A stretch of DNA of 64,000 nt from assembly GCF_954871325.1 (NCBI RefSeq), contig NC_088776.1, forward strand, positions 60,536,954 to 60,600,953, written 5' to 3'. The stretch's first letter is position 1, and each line of letters starts with the position of its first letter. A program made the translations under genes and the position numbers. Of the stretch, positions 18,960 through 40,912 are shown piece after piece. The stretch is from Gordionus sp. m RMFG-2023 (Eukaryota > Nematomorpha > Gordioida > Chordodea > Parachordodidae). Below the pieces are notes generated by a model, which saw nothing but the letters and a program-made list of their open reading frames with translations, ran no database searches and was not told the DNA's origin.

Positions 18960-19263
18960 CGATTGGTGATCTATTACCGTGTGAATTTATTACTTTTTGA
19001 ATAGAAATAATTATGAAAAATTTTTAAAAAAGAAAAAGGGTTTTATAAATCTACGAAATAATATGTCTCGCAAAAGGAATTTTTTTTAAAATATTTTATA
19101 ATAGTATTTATCTAAATTTATTTTATAAAGCATATAACACCTTATAATTAATTATGTGATTATATTTTTTAAGCAAAAAAAAAAACTCTTTTATTTACAT
19201 TTTTCTAATTTGTCCAAAATTTGTTATCCGTCTTAAAAAAAAATTTTTTTTATACTCTTAATT

Positions 19264-19477
19264 TAGTGTTGTTAAAGGACTCGTTTTAAGCCTTATTTTT
19301 TAAAAAAATGGCTAACTCAATATTTTAGCCAGCTTCGAGATTTTTCTAATAGGTATCCAAACCCTTTGTTCCTTCTACAAACAAAATCTTCACAGTCTTG
19401 GGTAATATTATTCTGGATGGAATATTGAGTTAGCCGTTTTTAAAAAATCGGGATCAAAACGAGTCGTTTTATCACTA
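19264..19477. mobile_element. hAT-like MITE copy, 214 bp
   Basis: The long inverted arms (about 60 bp) start TAGTGTTGTTAAAGGACTCG and end CGAGTCGTTTTATCACTA, followed inward by ggctaactcaatattttagc and its partner. The flanks share CTCTTAA, consistent with an 8-bp target duplication with small changes. Confidence 0.75.
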
Positions 19478-20040
19478 CTCTTAAGAAAATAGTTTTGTAT
19501 ATTGTATTATCAAAAAAAAATATATAAATAATCGTGATCATAAATTCATGTCGCTAATTTACCTACTCCATCTTCCATTATTATTAATCTTATTGTGATT
19601 TTTTTTATTATTAAATGATTATGTAATTACACGTTAATTTAGATTGTGATAACTTTTGCAAATGTGATTTTATTATCGAACGCACAATAGTAAATGTAGG
19701 ACAAATGCTACTGGTTTTTTTAAAGAATAAGAAAAAAAATTAAAATAAAAACCTCACAAACAATTCGCGCAAATTTATTTTGCATTTTTTTATTTATTCC
19801 AGGCTTACAAAAACCTTTACTTAGTTCTTTATGTAACAATAAAGAAAAAAACAAATTGGCAAATTTTAAACTTAAATTTCGCCCGAGAATATGGATATTC
19901 ATCATAGATGCAATTAGATTTGTTGGTGGATATCAATCGTTATTAAAAAAAAATAATAATTTGTATTATTATGTTTGTCGTTTTATCATCTTTTATTAAT
20001 GGGTAATAAGTGAAATATAAGTCTAAACTTTGTATTGATA

Positions 20041-20233
20041 ATGTTGTTAAACGGCTAACTCAATATTTTAGTCAGAAAAATATTGCCGAACCCTCGAGAT
20101 TTTGCTAATAGATGTCCAAACCTTTGTTCCTTCTATGAGCAAATTCTTCAGGCTTGCATAATAGTTTTCTGGATGAAATAATGAGTTAGCCGTATTTAAA
20201 AATCGGCTCAAAACGAGTCGTTTAACAACACTA
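20041..20233. mobile_element. hAT-like MITE copy
   Basis: The ends ATGTTGTTAAACGGCTAAC and AACGAGTCGTTTAACAACAC are an inverted pair. The middle shares cctttgttccttct with the copy at 19264. No clear target duplication remains. Confidence 0.7.
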
Positions 20234-20627
20234 CCCCTCCTTATATAAAAACCAATTTTTAGTTCAAATTTTATACCTAAAATTATAAGAATTTTTTATT
20301 ACTGTGTCTTTTTGGGATTTTTAAAGCATAAAAAATATCTCTCGCGATGAAACTCAATATTTATGATCTTCGAATATTTTTTTTTTAAAAAGCTCTTTAT
20401 AAACGTTCAATAAGCTAAAGAATGGGGGGGGGCTGAGTTGTGAGTTGGAAATTAACGACACTTTCTAACTTATCGGTTCTCAAAATTTATAGGTAAATTT
20501 GTTTTTATAAATTTATGGCTCATTCAATGACATAATTCCTAAGACTGACGATGTATTCATAATAATGTATTCGTTCCATGCAAATCAGCTGGATTCGCCA
20601 TTTTGGTAACCCGTAAATATTCTCATC

Positions 20628-20820
20628 TTAAAAACTACTATTAAATTGATAACTTGCTTTCTCATTATCTCGATGATCAGGCAATTCTTTGATAAAGTTT
20701 GCGTATATTGGCCTCCTCTCGTTTAAAATTTTGAATAATGATATGGGTAATGAAAATGGCGTCTCCAGCTGATTTACATTGATGTACACTTTTACTGAGG
20801 TATTATTATATGTCACTGGG
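20628..20820 (-). CDS. Coding-like exon, possibly DIX-like, unassigned gene
   Basis: A 64-codon open frame on the minus strand follows the acceptor-like AACCATAG and ends at TAA. It includes VKVYINVNQLETPF, SLFKILNERRPIYANFIKEL and a hydrophilic end. The pattern K-V-x-Y, E-T-P-F, S-L-x-x-F-K-x-x-L, R-P-x-Y, F-I-K resembles the DIX domain of Dishevelled/Axin proteins, but it is short and the match is by eye only. It lies 360 nt beyond the TENT4 poly(A) region on the same strand, so it may be an alternative 3' exon, an exon of a separate gene, or a decayed fragment. Confidence 0.3.
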
Positions 20821-21179
20821 CTATGGTTGGGACAATCTTTTTTTTCAAAAAAAATGATTTACGAGATAATTATGACTTTTTTGAGGGTATATTGGTTTAA
20901 ATTAAAAAAGTATTGATCTATAACTAAAACCATGGAATGGGTGTTGTACAACTCTGATTTATTTTTAAATATTGGAATCATTTAATAATCATTTCGTATC
21001 ACAAATTTTATTGTAATAACAGTCTATTTAAATAATATTTTATTTTTATAAAAAAAATCGAGATAAGATTTTTTAATTGTAAAATACGTATATTACTTAT
21101 AAATTATTTTATATAAAAATGAATTATAATATCACAATATATATGAACTAATAAAAATTGGATAACTTCAAAAAAAAGC

Positions 21180-21185
21180 TTTATT
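21180..21185 (-). terminator. Polyadenylation signal of TENT4
   Basis: A minus-strand AATAAA lies about 34 nt after the TENT4 stop codon. Confidence 0.5.
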
Positions 21186-21218
21186 TCCCGTAAATAAATA
21201 ATTATTTGTTTTAAAAAA

Positions 21219-30906
<9,688 letters not shown>

Positions 30907-31230
30907 TTTTAGTTCAATGTTTGAAAATATAATGAGTCTATAGAAAAATATAATAATTGACATTCATCATATAACTGTAGTAAATTACTATATTTTTTCT
31001 TGATTTTAAATGATGTGCCACTTCTTTTATTAATATATATGAAAAATTTTAAATTTAAAAACAGATTATCCTAGAATATATTTCACCAGACGCTTAACCA
31101 AGGAAAGGAGGGGGTAAATCCACTTACCCAACAAATTTGTCGGTTCTCGTAAATTTCTTTTTAGGCCTATAGAAATTTATCCCCTATACCCCTCCCCCAA
31201 CTCTCCTTTGCCCAAAAAATGCATACCAGG

Positions 31231-31715
31231 GGCAGCGTCTACATAATAGGATTTTCACGGGATGTAAAATCATTTTCATCACCCTTCTAAAAAAATAATA
31301 CACCTTTTAATTATAATAGTTTTCTCTTTATAAATTATAAAAAGAATGATTTACATAAATATTTCTACTGAAATTTAATATAATCAAAGGCCTACAATAA
31401 GTGGACCTAAAGATCTCAATTTTATGGGGAAAAAAACTACCTAATATTGATTTCTCCTCTCCCTCCTTATAAAAATCTTGGTATGCCTATGTTTTACAAT
31501 AATTAAAAAATAATAATAATAACAAAGAAATAAAATATTTGATTGGTCCCATATTTGTAAAAATTTATTGATGATAAGGTAATGACGTCGATCTAAGATG
31601 TCACTAGTTATAATCTCATAGGCAGCGTCCAAATAATAGGATTTTCACGGAATGTAAAATCCCCTTCATCACCCCTCTAAAAAAAATAACTGCACCTTTT
31701 AATTATAATGGTATT
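31231..31715 (+). repeat. Direct repeat pair, about 90 bp, 391 bp apart
   Basis: Segments starting at about 31231 and 31622 share ggcagcgtc, then ataataggattttcacgg, then a block with catcacccttctaaaaaa and caccttttaattataat. Roughly 90 percent identical by eye. They may be LTR-like or MITE ends. A shorter related phrase occurs near 43355. Confidence 0.6.
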
Positions 31716-31744
31716 CCATAAATTTTAAAAAGTATAATTTAACA

Positions 31745-32035
31745 TGAATATTAGTTTGCTGAGATATTTAAAAGTATAGCAGAAAGTTTTATTAGAAAAA
31801 TAATATTTATTATTTTAGGCAATATATAGATTTAGTCGATGTTTACCCATATCAATTTATTATTAAGCTTATAATAAAAGTATTAATTTTTACAGAAATA
31901 TATTTTGCCTTATTTGATCTAAAGATTTAATAGATATCTCCCAGTTATTTAATTTTATTCTAGCCGACACCCCATAAAGGCCTACCTCCTAATCCTCCAA
32001 AAAAATTGGAAGCAAACTGTTCCTACCCCTCCCAC
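31745..32035 (+). repeat. Dispersed repeat, copy 2
   Basis: About 290 bp related to 7665-7935, same order of shared words and the same C-rich end. It is more diverged than a recent copy would be. Confidence 0.5.
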
Positions 32036-32631
32036 TTATGCAAAAGCTGGTCAGATGTTTCTAAAATATTTTGGCCTTTATTTGACCTAAATTTTTTAAA
32101 ATGACCATTTTTGGTATAAAAAAATATTCAAAATTTACAGGGGCTCTTAAACAGGAAGCTCAACCCCTGCGTGGATACATAGTAACGTTACTGTTGACGA
32201 TATCATCAACTAAAATCCAATTTGTTTTTTATTTAAAAAACTGCGGGAGTGAAATATGTTTAAACCTTCCTCTGCTGTTATCTATCAGCCAATTATACAG
32301 ACTTACAGAATATTATTTTGGTTATATCTTGATCTTAGCGATGTATAACCGCTCTATTTGAGCTAATTTTTAAAAATGGCTAACTTAGTATTTTTATTTT
32401 ATGCATAAAAATATTAGGCAAACCTGAATGCTTATAGATAGCAGGAGGATTTTGATGTACGAAATCGAGTTTTGGGCAATATCTTTTTTGTTAAATGAGT
32501 TGGCCGGTTTATAATTAAATAAATGTGTATGTATGTATAGGATTTTTTAATTCTTCCATAAAAAAAATATTTACTAATTAAACATAAATGATTTCTATAA
32601 GTGGCAAATGTAAGAAATAAATTTTATTAAT

Positions 32632-33088
32632 ACTATTTTAAAAAGATCAACAAATAAATACTAATGTAAATTATACTATTAATAAATCCTAAATATTAAT
32701 GTAAAAATTATACTGTTTATGATGAATGTTTTTCAAAGTCAAATATTACCCTTTGTTCAATGTATTTTCCCTTTCTTTTTTTACAATAAAACAGAAATGT
32801 ATGACTCAATTTTAAAAAAAATATAAAAATGCAATAATCATTTTTTTATTTCTTTTTTTCTCTACATATATCTATTTAATTAATGCATAATAATAAACAA
32901 AAAATAAAAATTATTTTTTTCTAATTTTAAAAATAGCCTTTTTTTTTATAATATATCACAAGAATGAAAGCGTAAAAAAAATCAGAAAATATTAATCACT
33001 GAAAGAATGAATGCGCAAAAAATCAAAAAAATATTAATCACAAATATCCAATTTATTATACAAAGTGACTCCTCGCTAACACGATACA
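32632..33088 (-). repeat. 3' LTR of the 32.6-39.0 kb fossil
   Basis: About 457 bp. In element orientation it begins TGTATCGTGTTAGCGAGGAG and is aligned along its length with 38592-38992. It is longer than its partner because of a short internal tandem duplication near 32960-33040. Confidence 0.85.
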
Positions 33089-36000
33089 AATAATATGCCT
33101 CCACTAAATTAAAACCCAACTTCTCATTTTACCTCTCACCCGGCATAATTCTCGTCCCTTTATGGTGTTTTCACGAATTTATACGGTGATTCTTGAATTT
33201 CTTTCCTTTGTGTGTCTCTATTGTCGATTTACCGTAGAAATTATCTTAGTTCGACCTGGCTTCATTTACCATTTGTACAATTCATTAACTATTTTGTCCC
33301 ACATCAACCATTATATGGTTGATTCCCTTATTATTATTATTATTATCAATCACCCCGCTATTTTTATTATTATTATCAATCCTTAGTATTGAGCTACCCC
33401 ACTTCTGGCTTAACTGTCCCCTTCAATTTTTCCAGGATATATTGCTCACCATACTAAAATGAATAATTTTCCGATGCCGTACTCCCTCTCTTCCGTCGGT
33501 GAATTTCACTCTATTTAATTTTTGTCTCATGTTCTCCGCGATCACTCCGGATTCCGATTTCTTATTACTTCCAAATATCCAAGCCCATACTGTCTGCCCT
33601 ATCTTAAATTCTCCTTCATTCCCGGCCGCAGACAGCTTCTTTCCCTGTCTTGTCGGTTTTAACGAATCCAACCAAATTCTAGTTCTCCGTCCTAAAAACT
33701 TCTCCTCCGGCGATGGCTCCTCTCTTTTCTACTGTTGTTATAGTACGCCACGGCCACCCACATCTCTCCGCCTCCATCCTTTGACTTTCTAAACCATTTC
33801 CTGACCACCGCTACCATCCTCTCCCCTTGTCCATTCGAACTCGGGTGATATGGAGGCGCTAAAATGTGTTTCGCTCCAGTTTCTTTACAAAAGATTTAGA
33901 ATTGTCTACTAATGAAGGCAGGATCCCCGTCCGTTACCACTGTCAGAGCAACCCCAAATTTGGCCCATAAATTTTTTAATACTTTTATCACGATCTGTGT
34001 TGATAATCTTCTTACTTCCTCATATTCTACCCATTTCGAAAAAGCATCTACCACTAATATATATATATTTTATTTTCGAAGTCAAAGAAATCCAAATGGA
34101 TGCGCTCCAAAGACTGCGCTGTCTTCGGCCACACACTTTCTTAATCTTTTCAGGGCTTCGGAGCCCAAGAATTACATCTAACAAAAGTTCGACTGATATT
34201 TTCAATGTCTCGGTTCCTGGTCACCAAACATATTTTCACCCCCCCCCCTGTTTTATTTTTTCCATTCCTTGATGCCCAGCATGAATCATCGCCATTTTTC
34301 TTAGTTTGGTTGGTATAACACTCATTTTTTCTTCCTCGCACCAAACACTCATCTATTATCGCTAATTCCTTTTGTACATATTTATAGGTCCTGTCTCCCT
34401 CCCGCCACGTTTTCTGTCCCTTAAGGCACGCTTTGATCCTTCTCAATTCCTTATCTTTCAAAGTCACTCTTTTAATCTCTTGGCCCGCCTCGAGATACTC
34501 CTGCCATGGTCCGAATCAGCCCTTGTTCAATTTCTTCCTCCCTTTCCTCTTGTTCCTTCTTCTCCAAATCATCCCCAGCTCATCTGGATAAAATGTCTGG
34601 TAAATAATTTTTGTATATCAAAACTCTACGAGCAATAACCATCCCTGCAGCCTAGGCGATAGCATTAGTTCCTTGTTATCCTTCCGGAATAGATGCACCA
34701 ACGGCTTGTGATCGATGTAAATAATAAATCTGCGCCCGATCAGATATTCACGGCATTTTGTTAACCCGAAAATAACAGCCAATGCTTCTTGCTCAATCAC
34801 TAAATACCTTATCTCTGTCGCTCTAAAGATTCTTGAGAAAAATAACACCGACCTTTCTACCCCATCAATAGAGTGCAACAGCGCTCCTCCTACACCTTTA
34901 TGAGATGCATCTACTGCCAATATCACCTCCAATTCATTATTAAAACACAATAAAAGGGGTTCCTTTCCTATACGACCCTTCAATGCTTTGAAGGACCCCT
35001 CTTGTTCATTTGTCCAATCAAATTTTCTTCCTTTCTTTATTAACTGATATAAGGGCGCTCCTATTTGAGCAAATCCTTCCACAAACTGATGATAATAACT
35101 TAACATCCCCAAAAATGCCTGTACCTCTGCTTTATTACTGGGTATAATCATATTATTAATTTCAGTCATATTTTTATCCACGGGCCGCACCTTCTTTCCT
35201 GTGATATTGTGCCCCAGATAAGTCAATTCGGTAACCCCCAACACGCTTTTCTCCCCGCTGGCTCTCAATCCTTTCTCTTTAATTCCTCAAAATCTTTTCC
35301 AATCTCTGTTCATTTGTTCGAAAATTTTCCCCGTCACCAAGACATAATCCATATGTAGAAAACTCACTCCATTCCCTGGAAAACCGCAACTATCGTAGGC
35401 TGAAAAATGGGAGCTGAAACACTAAGTACAAATGAATCTACAAAATGCAAACAAATCCTTTCGGCGGAGTAATCGTTAACAACTTCCTTACCTCCGGCAT
35501 TGCCTGTAGTTGCAGATATGCTCTAGAGAAATCCACTTTTGAAAAATAAACACTTCCTTTTAAACTAGCTAGTATTTCCTCTAATCTTGACAAGGGTAAC
35601 CTCCACTACCCACGGATTTACTGTAACTCGAAAATCTGCGCATAAACGAAGTTTCTCATTGGCTTTTTCACAGGCAGTAACGGAGTCGACCATTCACTTA
35701 CTCCACCGGACATACAATACCTTTTCTTACCCGTTGATTTAACTCCAATTCCACTTCCTTTCTTCATTCAAACGGTATCCTCCGTAACGCACAAAACTTC
35801 GGAACGCAACCATCTTTTAATTTAATGTCTACTTCATAAACTCTGAGGCAACTTAAGTCTTCGTTGAAGATCTCCCGATAACTTTGTACTAATCCCCGCC
35901 TTTGCACTCTGGTCATAGCCAATTTTATCCCCTCGTCTTCCTTAGTATCAATTTTTCTTCCCTGAGCATTGCTCCTTCCTTTACCTTTCCTTACCCTTGA

Positions 36001-36574
36001 TCCAACTCCAATTCCATTCTCCATTCAAACGGTATCCTACGTAACGCACAAAACTTCGGAACGCAACTTTTAATTTAATGTCTCTTCATAATCTCTGAGG
36101 CAACCTAAATCTTCATTGAAGATCTCCTGATAACTTTGTACTAATCTCCGTACTCTTTCTTGCACTCTGGTTATAGCCAATTTTATCCCCTCCTCTTCCT
36201 TAGTTATCAATTTTTCTTCCCTGAGCATTGTTCCTTCCTTCATTGTTTCCCGATTCTCTTTCGTCTTTGTATTCGTCATTTCTCGATATTCTTGCGTGGC
36301 ATCACCACTCGATTTTCCTTCTATGATTCCTCCTTCCTTTCCTTTCTCCTATCTTCTTGTAATATCACGACTCCTCTCATTGGCTCCAACGTGTCCCGGG
36401 TAATTTCTACCTACTTCTCCTCTTGAATCATTATTTGCGGCTTCTCCCCAAGAATTTCTTTCCCCCATTTTACCTTTAAGATTTTTCTTCCCTATTTCGC
36501 CCTTGGAGTTATTCTCTTTTACTTCTGTTCTATCATTACCTTCCTTTATTTTTATCCTCGAATTATTTTCATTT

Positions 36575-36712
36575 TACCGCTCCTTAAATTATCGCTCCTT
36601 GAATTAACGCTCCTTGTTTAGCTCCTTAAGTTATCGCTCCCAGCTTCTCTCCTAAAGTTATTTCTCTTTGTTATGCTCCTTAAATTATCGCTTATTTAGC
36701 TCCTTGGAAGAC
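36575..36712 (-). repeat. Short minisatellite gctccttaaattatc
   Basis: Seven or eight imperfect copies of a 15-18 bp unit gctccttaaattatc lie inside the LTR-element fossil. Low-complexity expansion. Confidence 0.7.
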
Positions 36713-38104
36713 TTTCGCGGTTTCCCTCATTCAACATGGTCTCAATTCCAGGCCAAGGTCATAACAGCATATTCCTCACTCGTTATTGGTACAAATATTC
36801 CCTATGATGAAAATACCCCCCAAAAACTATACCATGGATCAATTCTAGTGATCCAATCTCAACCCATCATTGCTTCTATATTCCGATTAATAATCCATAA
36901 ATCCAATATTTCAACCCTCTCCTCCGATGTCGCCCATCTCTACCCTACCCATGGCTTCCAACAAAGTTTCAACAAACTGCCTTATTCTCAACTCTTCATT
37001 CTCTATCCTTTCTACAGGCCAAATATTTTGATATCCTTTATAACCAATTACCGAAATGGCAGCACCTGTATCAAATAACATGGGAACCATTCTTCTTCCC
37101 AAATTTATCATTATTCTAGGACAAGGATCATGGACTATTCCCTCTTGTAACATATTTACGCATTCCTCTTTATTTGCTTTTCACTGTATAATCACATATT
37201 CTCACAATCCCTCGCCACATGCCCACCCTTACGGCATCGAAAACATTCCATATTTTTCTCCCCTAACTCTCCTATATTAATTGTCCGCCCCTCTTTCCCT
37301 CTCTCCGGCTCAATATTCCTCACATTTAAAGCATTTGGACTCATCCCTCTCTGTGGGAAACTACATTTGTTATTGTAATTGTTCGCATTACATTCCTCCT
37401 TATTATGCCCAAACCTACCATAAACAGCACTTCTTAATCTCTCTTGTCTACCCGGACAATAAGGGGCTATATGTCCTAATTTTCCACAACCTAAACACTT
37501 CGCATCCCTGCAATCTCTGAGCATATGACCCGGTTCAATTATAACAACTAATTACCCCTCTTCCCCGAGATTCAAAATTCTGTCTTAATTCTACTCTCCT
37601 TCCCCAAAAATTTTCTCTGGGATCTCTATACGGTCGCAACATTTGACTATTTCCAATATTATGTTTATCAGAGCTATATACTTTACTATTTATATCGCTA
37701 TCCGTCCACCCTTTAATTAACTCCTGAACCGGTAACCAAGTAACTTTGCCCATCATAACCTCTTCTCCATTATGTCCCTCAATGGTCAAAGTTTGTCCTT
37801 TAACTCTTACGCTGCGGCTCCTTCTCATTCTACTGACCTAAACAAACTACATATCCATATTAATAGTATAACCAACGCTCCAAAAATATTATACTGAACC
37901 TCCCAGTATTTAACAAATTATAAACATTTCATCACGGCATTATAAAATATTTATGATCAATTTTAAAATAAAAATCTTGGTTATCTGTAATGTCAACAAG
38001 TAAGATATTATAAGTAACGTATATAAGCCAATGATGCACATATACATGCACACTTAATAAGTCACTGGATGACAAAATTCTTGTAAATTTCTTGTAACAG
38101 ATTT

Positions 38105-38390
38105 ATGTTTAAAAATATTTGGGCAACACTTTCTACAATTTTTGATAAATATCGCCTAACAGTTTTATAATTGCGAAAATTTGGGCAGCACTTCCGTGTA
38201 TCTGGTATAATTTTTTTGTGAATTCGTCTAACAAAATTATATTGGCAAAAATTTGGGCAGCACTTCCGTGTACTAGGCTTAATTTTGGGTAAATTTGTAT
38301 AATAGATTTATGAAAAATTTGGGCAGTACTTTCGTTTAACAGGTTTTTACTCGCCAAAAATTTGGGCAGTACTTCCGTGTATTAGACCTT
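38105..38390 (-). repeat. Tandem repeats in the LTR-element leader, unit about 60 bp
   Basis: Five copies of a unit with the core aaatttgggcagcacttccg, spaced about 55-65 bp, lie between the 5' LTR and gag. The open frame over them (38133-38357) is a by-product of the repetition. Confidence 0.85.
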
Positions 38391-38394
38391 TGTG

Positions 38395-38575
38395 GTTATA
38401 CCAACCTAATAACGTTCGAAACTCTCGGGTAACCTACGAACCAATCAAGTACACCTAATAAATTCCGAACTAATCAGGTACTTCATACCTAATAACTTCC
38501 GAACCAATCGGGTACACCTAAATCGAGTATTTTACATCTAATAAATTCCGAACTAATCGGGATAACGCGAAGGCG
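38395..38575 (-). repeat. Second tandem array in the leader, unit about 35 bp
   Basis: Four to five copies of a unit with taataaattccgaactaat and cgggtac lie next to the first array. The two arrays share no sequence. Confidence 0.75.
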
Positions 38576-38591
38576 CAAGTAATTGGCCACC

Positions 38592-38992
38592 ACTATTTTA
38601 AAAAGGTCAACAAATAAATATTTATAATTTAAATCCTAAATATTTAGTGTAAATATTATACTGTTTACGATTAATGTTTTTCAAAGTCAAATTTGTTCCC
38701 TTTGTTCAATATATTTTCCCTCTCTTTTTTTACAATAAAACAGAAATGTATGACTCAATTTAAAAAAAAAATAAACGCAATAATAATTTTTTATTTCTTT
38801 TTTCTCTATATATATATATCTATTTAATTAATGCATAATAATAAACAAAAAATAATAATAATTTTTTCTTATTTTTAAAATAGCATTTTTTTTATAAAAT
38901 ATCACACGAATGAATGCGCAAAAAAAATCAAAAAATATTAATCACAAATAACTCATTTATTATAAAAAGTGACTCCTCGCTAACACGATACA
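38592..38992 (-). repeat. 5' LTR of the 32.6-39.0 kb fossil
   Basis: About 401 bp, beginning (minus strand) TGTATCGTGTTAGCGAGGAG. The sequence just inside it reads ggtggccaattacttgcgcc and is the expected place of a tRNA primer-binding site. The matching tRNA was not identified. Confidence 0.85.
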
Positions 38993-40745
38993 CATAACAA
39001 ATACAAAATACAATATCATGAAAAATACCTTTATCAATCCAAAATGCAATATTAAATTAAAATGGCATAACTGTGAATTACTTTATATAATTAAATTAAA
39101 ATGGCTAAACTACAATTTACTGTAATTAATGTTAAATATAAATATTTAAACTACGAATTGCGGTATCTAAAGTTAAATTAGACTGAGCTAAAAAATGAGA
39201 CAATGACTAACATAGAAATTGCGATGTTTAATTAAATTAAATTGTCTAAACAGCGAATTGACGATTTAAATGTTTTAAAATGTCTAATTTATGAATTACA
39301 TCAATCATTAATTACCGCAATTCGCAGTTTGGTCATTTTAATTTAACATTAAATCCGACAATTCGTATTTTACTCATTTTAATTTTAATTTTAATAACAT
39401 TTTATTTTTAAAAATGTTAGTTATATTTTTTATATTTTCATTTTTCCTTTCAGTATGTGCACACATGTAAATATTTATTATAAGTTTTCATTTTACTTAT
39501 AAGAAAATATTCAAAAAAGTTTTTTTTTTTTTTTTGAAATTATAGTTTAAGAAGTTTAAATTCGGATGATTAATCTTACAGAGATTATAAAAGCCAGCGT
39601 AAATGACGTCATTTTATTTGTGAAATTTTTTATTTACATTTAAAACAACATTTATATGTTTTTATATTTCATTTTGCTATAAGAAGGTATTCGTAATTAA
39701 AGTTTTTTATTTTACCCTTGAAAACAGTTTAGTTATATACTTGATATTTTAAATATATATATATTTTTTATTATATAAGAAAACGATTTTTTATGTTTGG
39801 GATTATTATGGTTATTTGAATAAGAATAAAACTTATTTTTTTTAATCTACGTTTGTGAGTTCATAGCAAACTTCATTGTGTTTCAAGAATAAACTTCCTA
39901 TTCAAAGTGCCTCTTCATCCTAATATCATTGTGAATCAAGCTAGACTAAACTTCATCTATCATAACTAATATTAAGTAATAACCGAAAATTTTATTAAAA
40001 GTTTTGAGTTTTAAGCATTTAAAAAACAAACATTACATATATTTAAAATTTAACTAATATTGATTTATATTAGAATATAGGGTTAAATAAAAGATTTATT
40101 GTTGAAATAATAAATATCCCAATAAAATAAAAAATAGTAAAAACTCTATATCAAATATGTTTATAGGGTTATAATTCATATAGTAATTATAAATATGAAT
40201 GTATATTTAAATATATCAATTAATCAATCACCAAATAAATAATATATTAATGTATTAAAAATGTAAAGTAATTATAATTCTTTTAGTTACAAATGAATCA
40301 ATATTGAAATTTATCTGTTAAATCCATCATTAAATAAAATTTATGTACTATTTCAGATTCCAGTGCTAGAGGACTATAGTATGCAATTATAAAATATTTT
40401 ATTTATGAATAAATTATTGAAAAGTTAATAAATATTATCATTCAATATTATTATCAAAGGGTGTGTGTAAGGATGGCGAAAAAACTAAAAAAGAAACATA
40501 ATGATACTAAAAATTAAAGGAAAGTAGTTAATCACAGCTACAAATTACATATTTAGATATAATTATATTTAAATATAGTTACTAGTTATTTTACAAATTA
40601 TTTCTATAATCAATTATTTTTATTACATATAAATTTAAAGGATGAAAATATAATTTAATAAAGAAATAATTGCACCGAAAAAAAATATACCACAATAAAA
40701 TATTTGTTTCTACTTAAAAAATGTCAAAATCTAGAAATGATATTT
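38993..40745. other. AT-rich spacer between LTR element and micro-exon gene
   Basis: An internally repetitive patch at about 39050-39380 alternates words like aaatggctaaactacaattt in both orientations. The rest is low-complexity A+T. No gene seen. Confidence 0.35.
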
Positions 40746-40751
40746 TTTATT
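40746..40751 (-). terminator. Polyadenylation signal of the micro-exon gene
   Basis: The minus-strand AATAAA lies 24-30 nt downstream of the stop at 40776, the normal distance. Confidence 0.45.
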
Positions 40752-40775
40752 TCATCTATTAATTAATGGATATTT

Positions 40776-40912
40776 TTAGTTCCCTTCTTTAATGAACTTA
40801 TACCCGATTACATTTTTTAAGAATAAATTATATTCTACACTTAATTCTTTTTTTATATAAAATATTTCGAATGAAGCATAATGTCTCTTCCCCTGACTAG
40901 GTGCCGAAATCT
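40776..40912 (-). CDS. Micro-exon gene, terminal exon
   Basis: In phase 1 after CAATCAACAG the frame reads EISAPSQGKRHYASFEIFYI, continues Lys/Glu-rich, and ends FIKEGN then TAA at 40776-40778. An AATAAA on the same strand (40746-40751) follows about 25 nt later. Confidence 0.55.

Larger units (their letters stand above)
32632..38992 (-). mobile_element. Ty3/gypsy-type LTR retroelement, old and broken
   Basis: This is an about 6.4-kb element in minus orientation with both LTRs (32632-33088 and 38592-38992). In element order: a 5' leader with tandem repeats (38.6-38.0 kb); a gag remnant (about 37.8-37.5 kb); two zinc knuckles of the C-x2-C-x4-H-x4-C type (37192-37524); a retropepsin with LFDTGA (36911-37153); reverse transcriptase remnants (about 36.3-35.2 kb); RNase H with VDASHKGVGGALL and IDHKPLVHLF (34618-35268); integrase remnants (about 34.6-33.7 kb); and an integrase C-terminal GQTVWAW...RH segment (33423-33671). 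PR-RT-RH-IN order places it in the Ty3/gypsy class. The LTRs differ at roughly one base in ten by eye, so the insertion is old. The coding part is broken at well over ten places and cannot be active. Confidence 0.9.

Noticed and set aside
33499-37520. Plus-strand frames of 80-136 codons across 33.5-37.5 kb
   Set aside because: They are antisense shadows of the gag/pol remains of the LTR-element fossil.
38133-38357. 74-codon repeat-containing frame
   Set aside because: Produced by the leader tandem array of the LTR-element fossil; not a protein gene.
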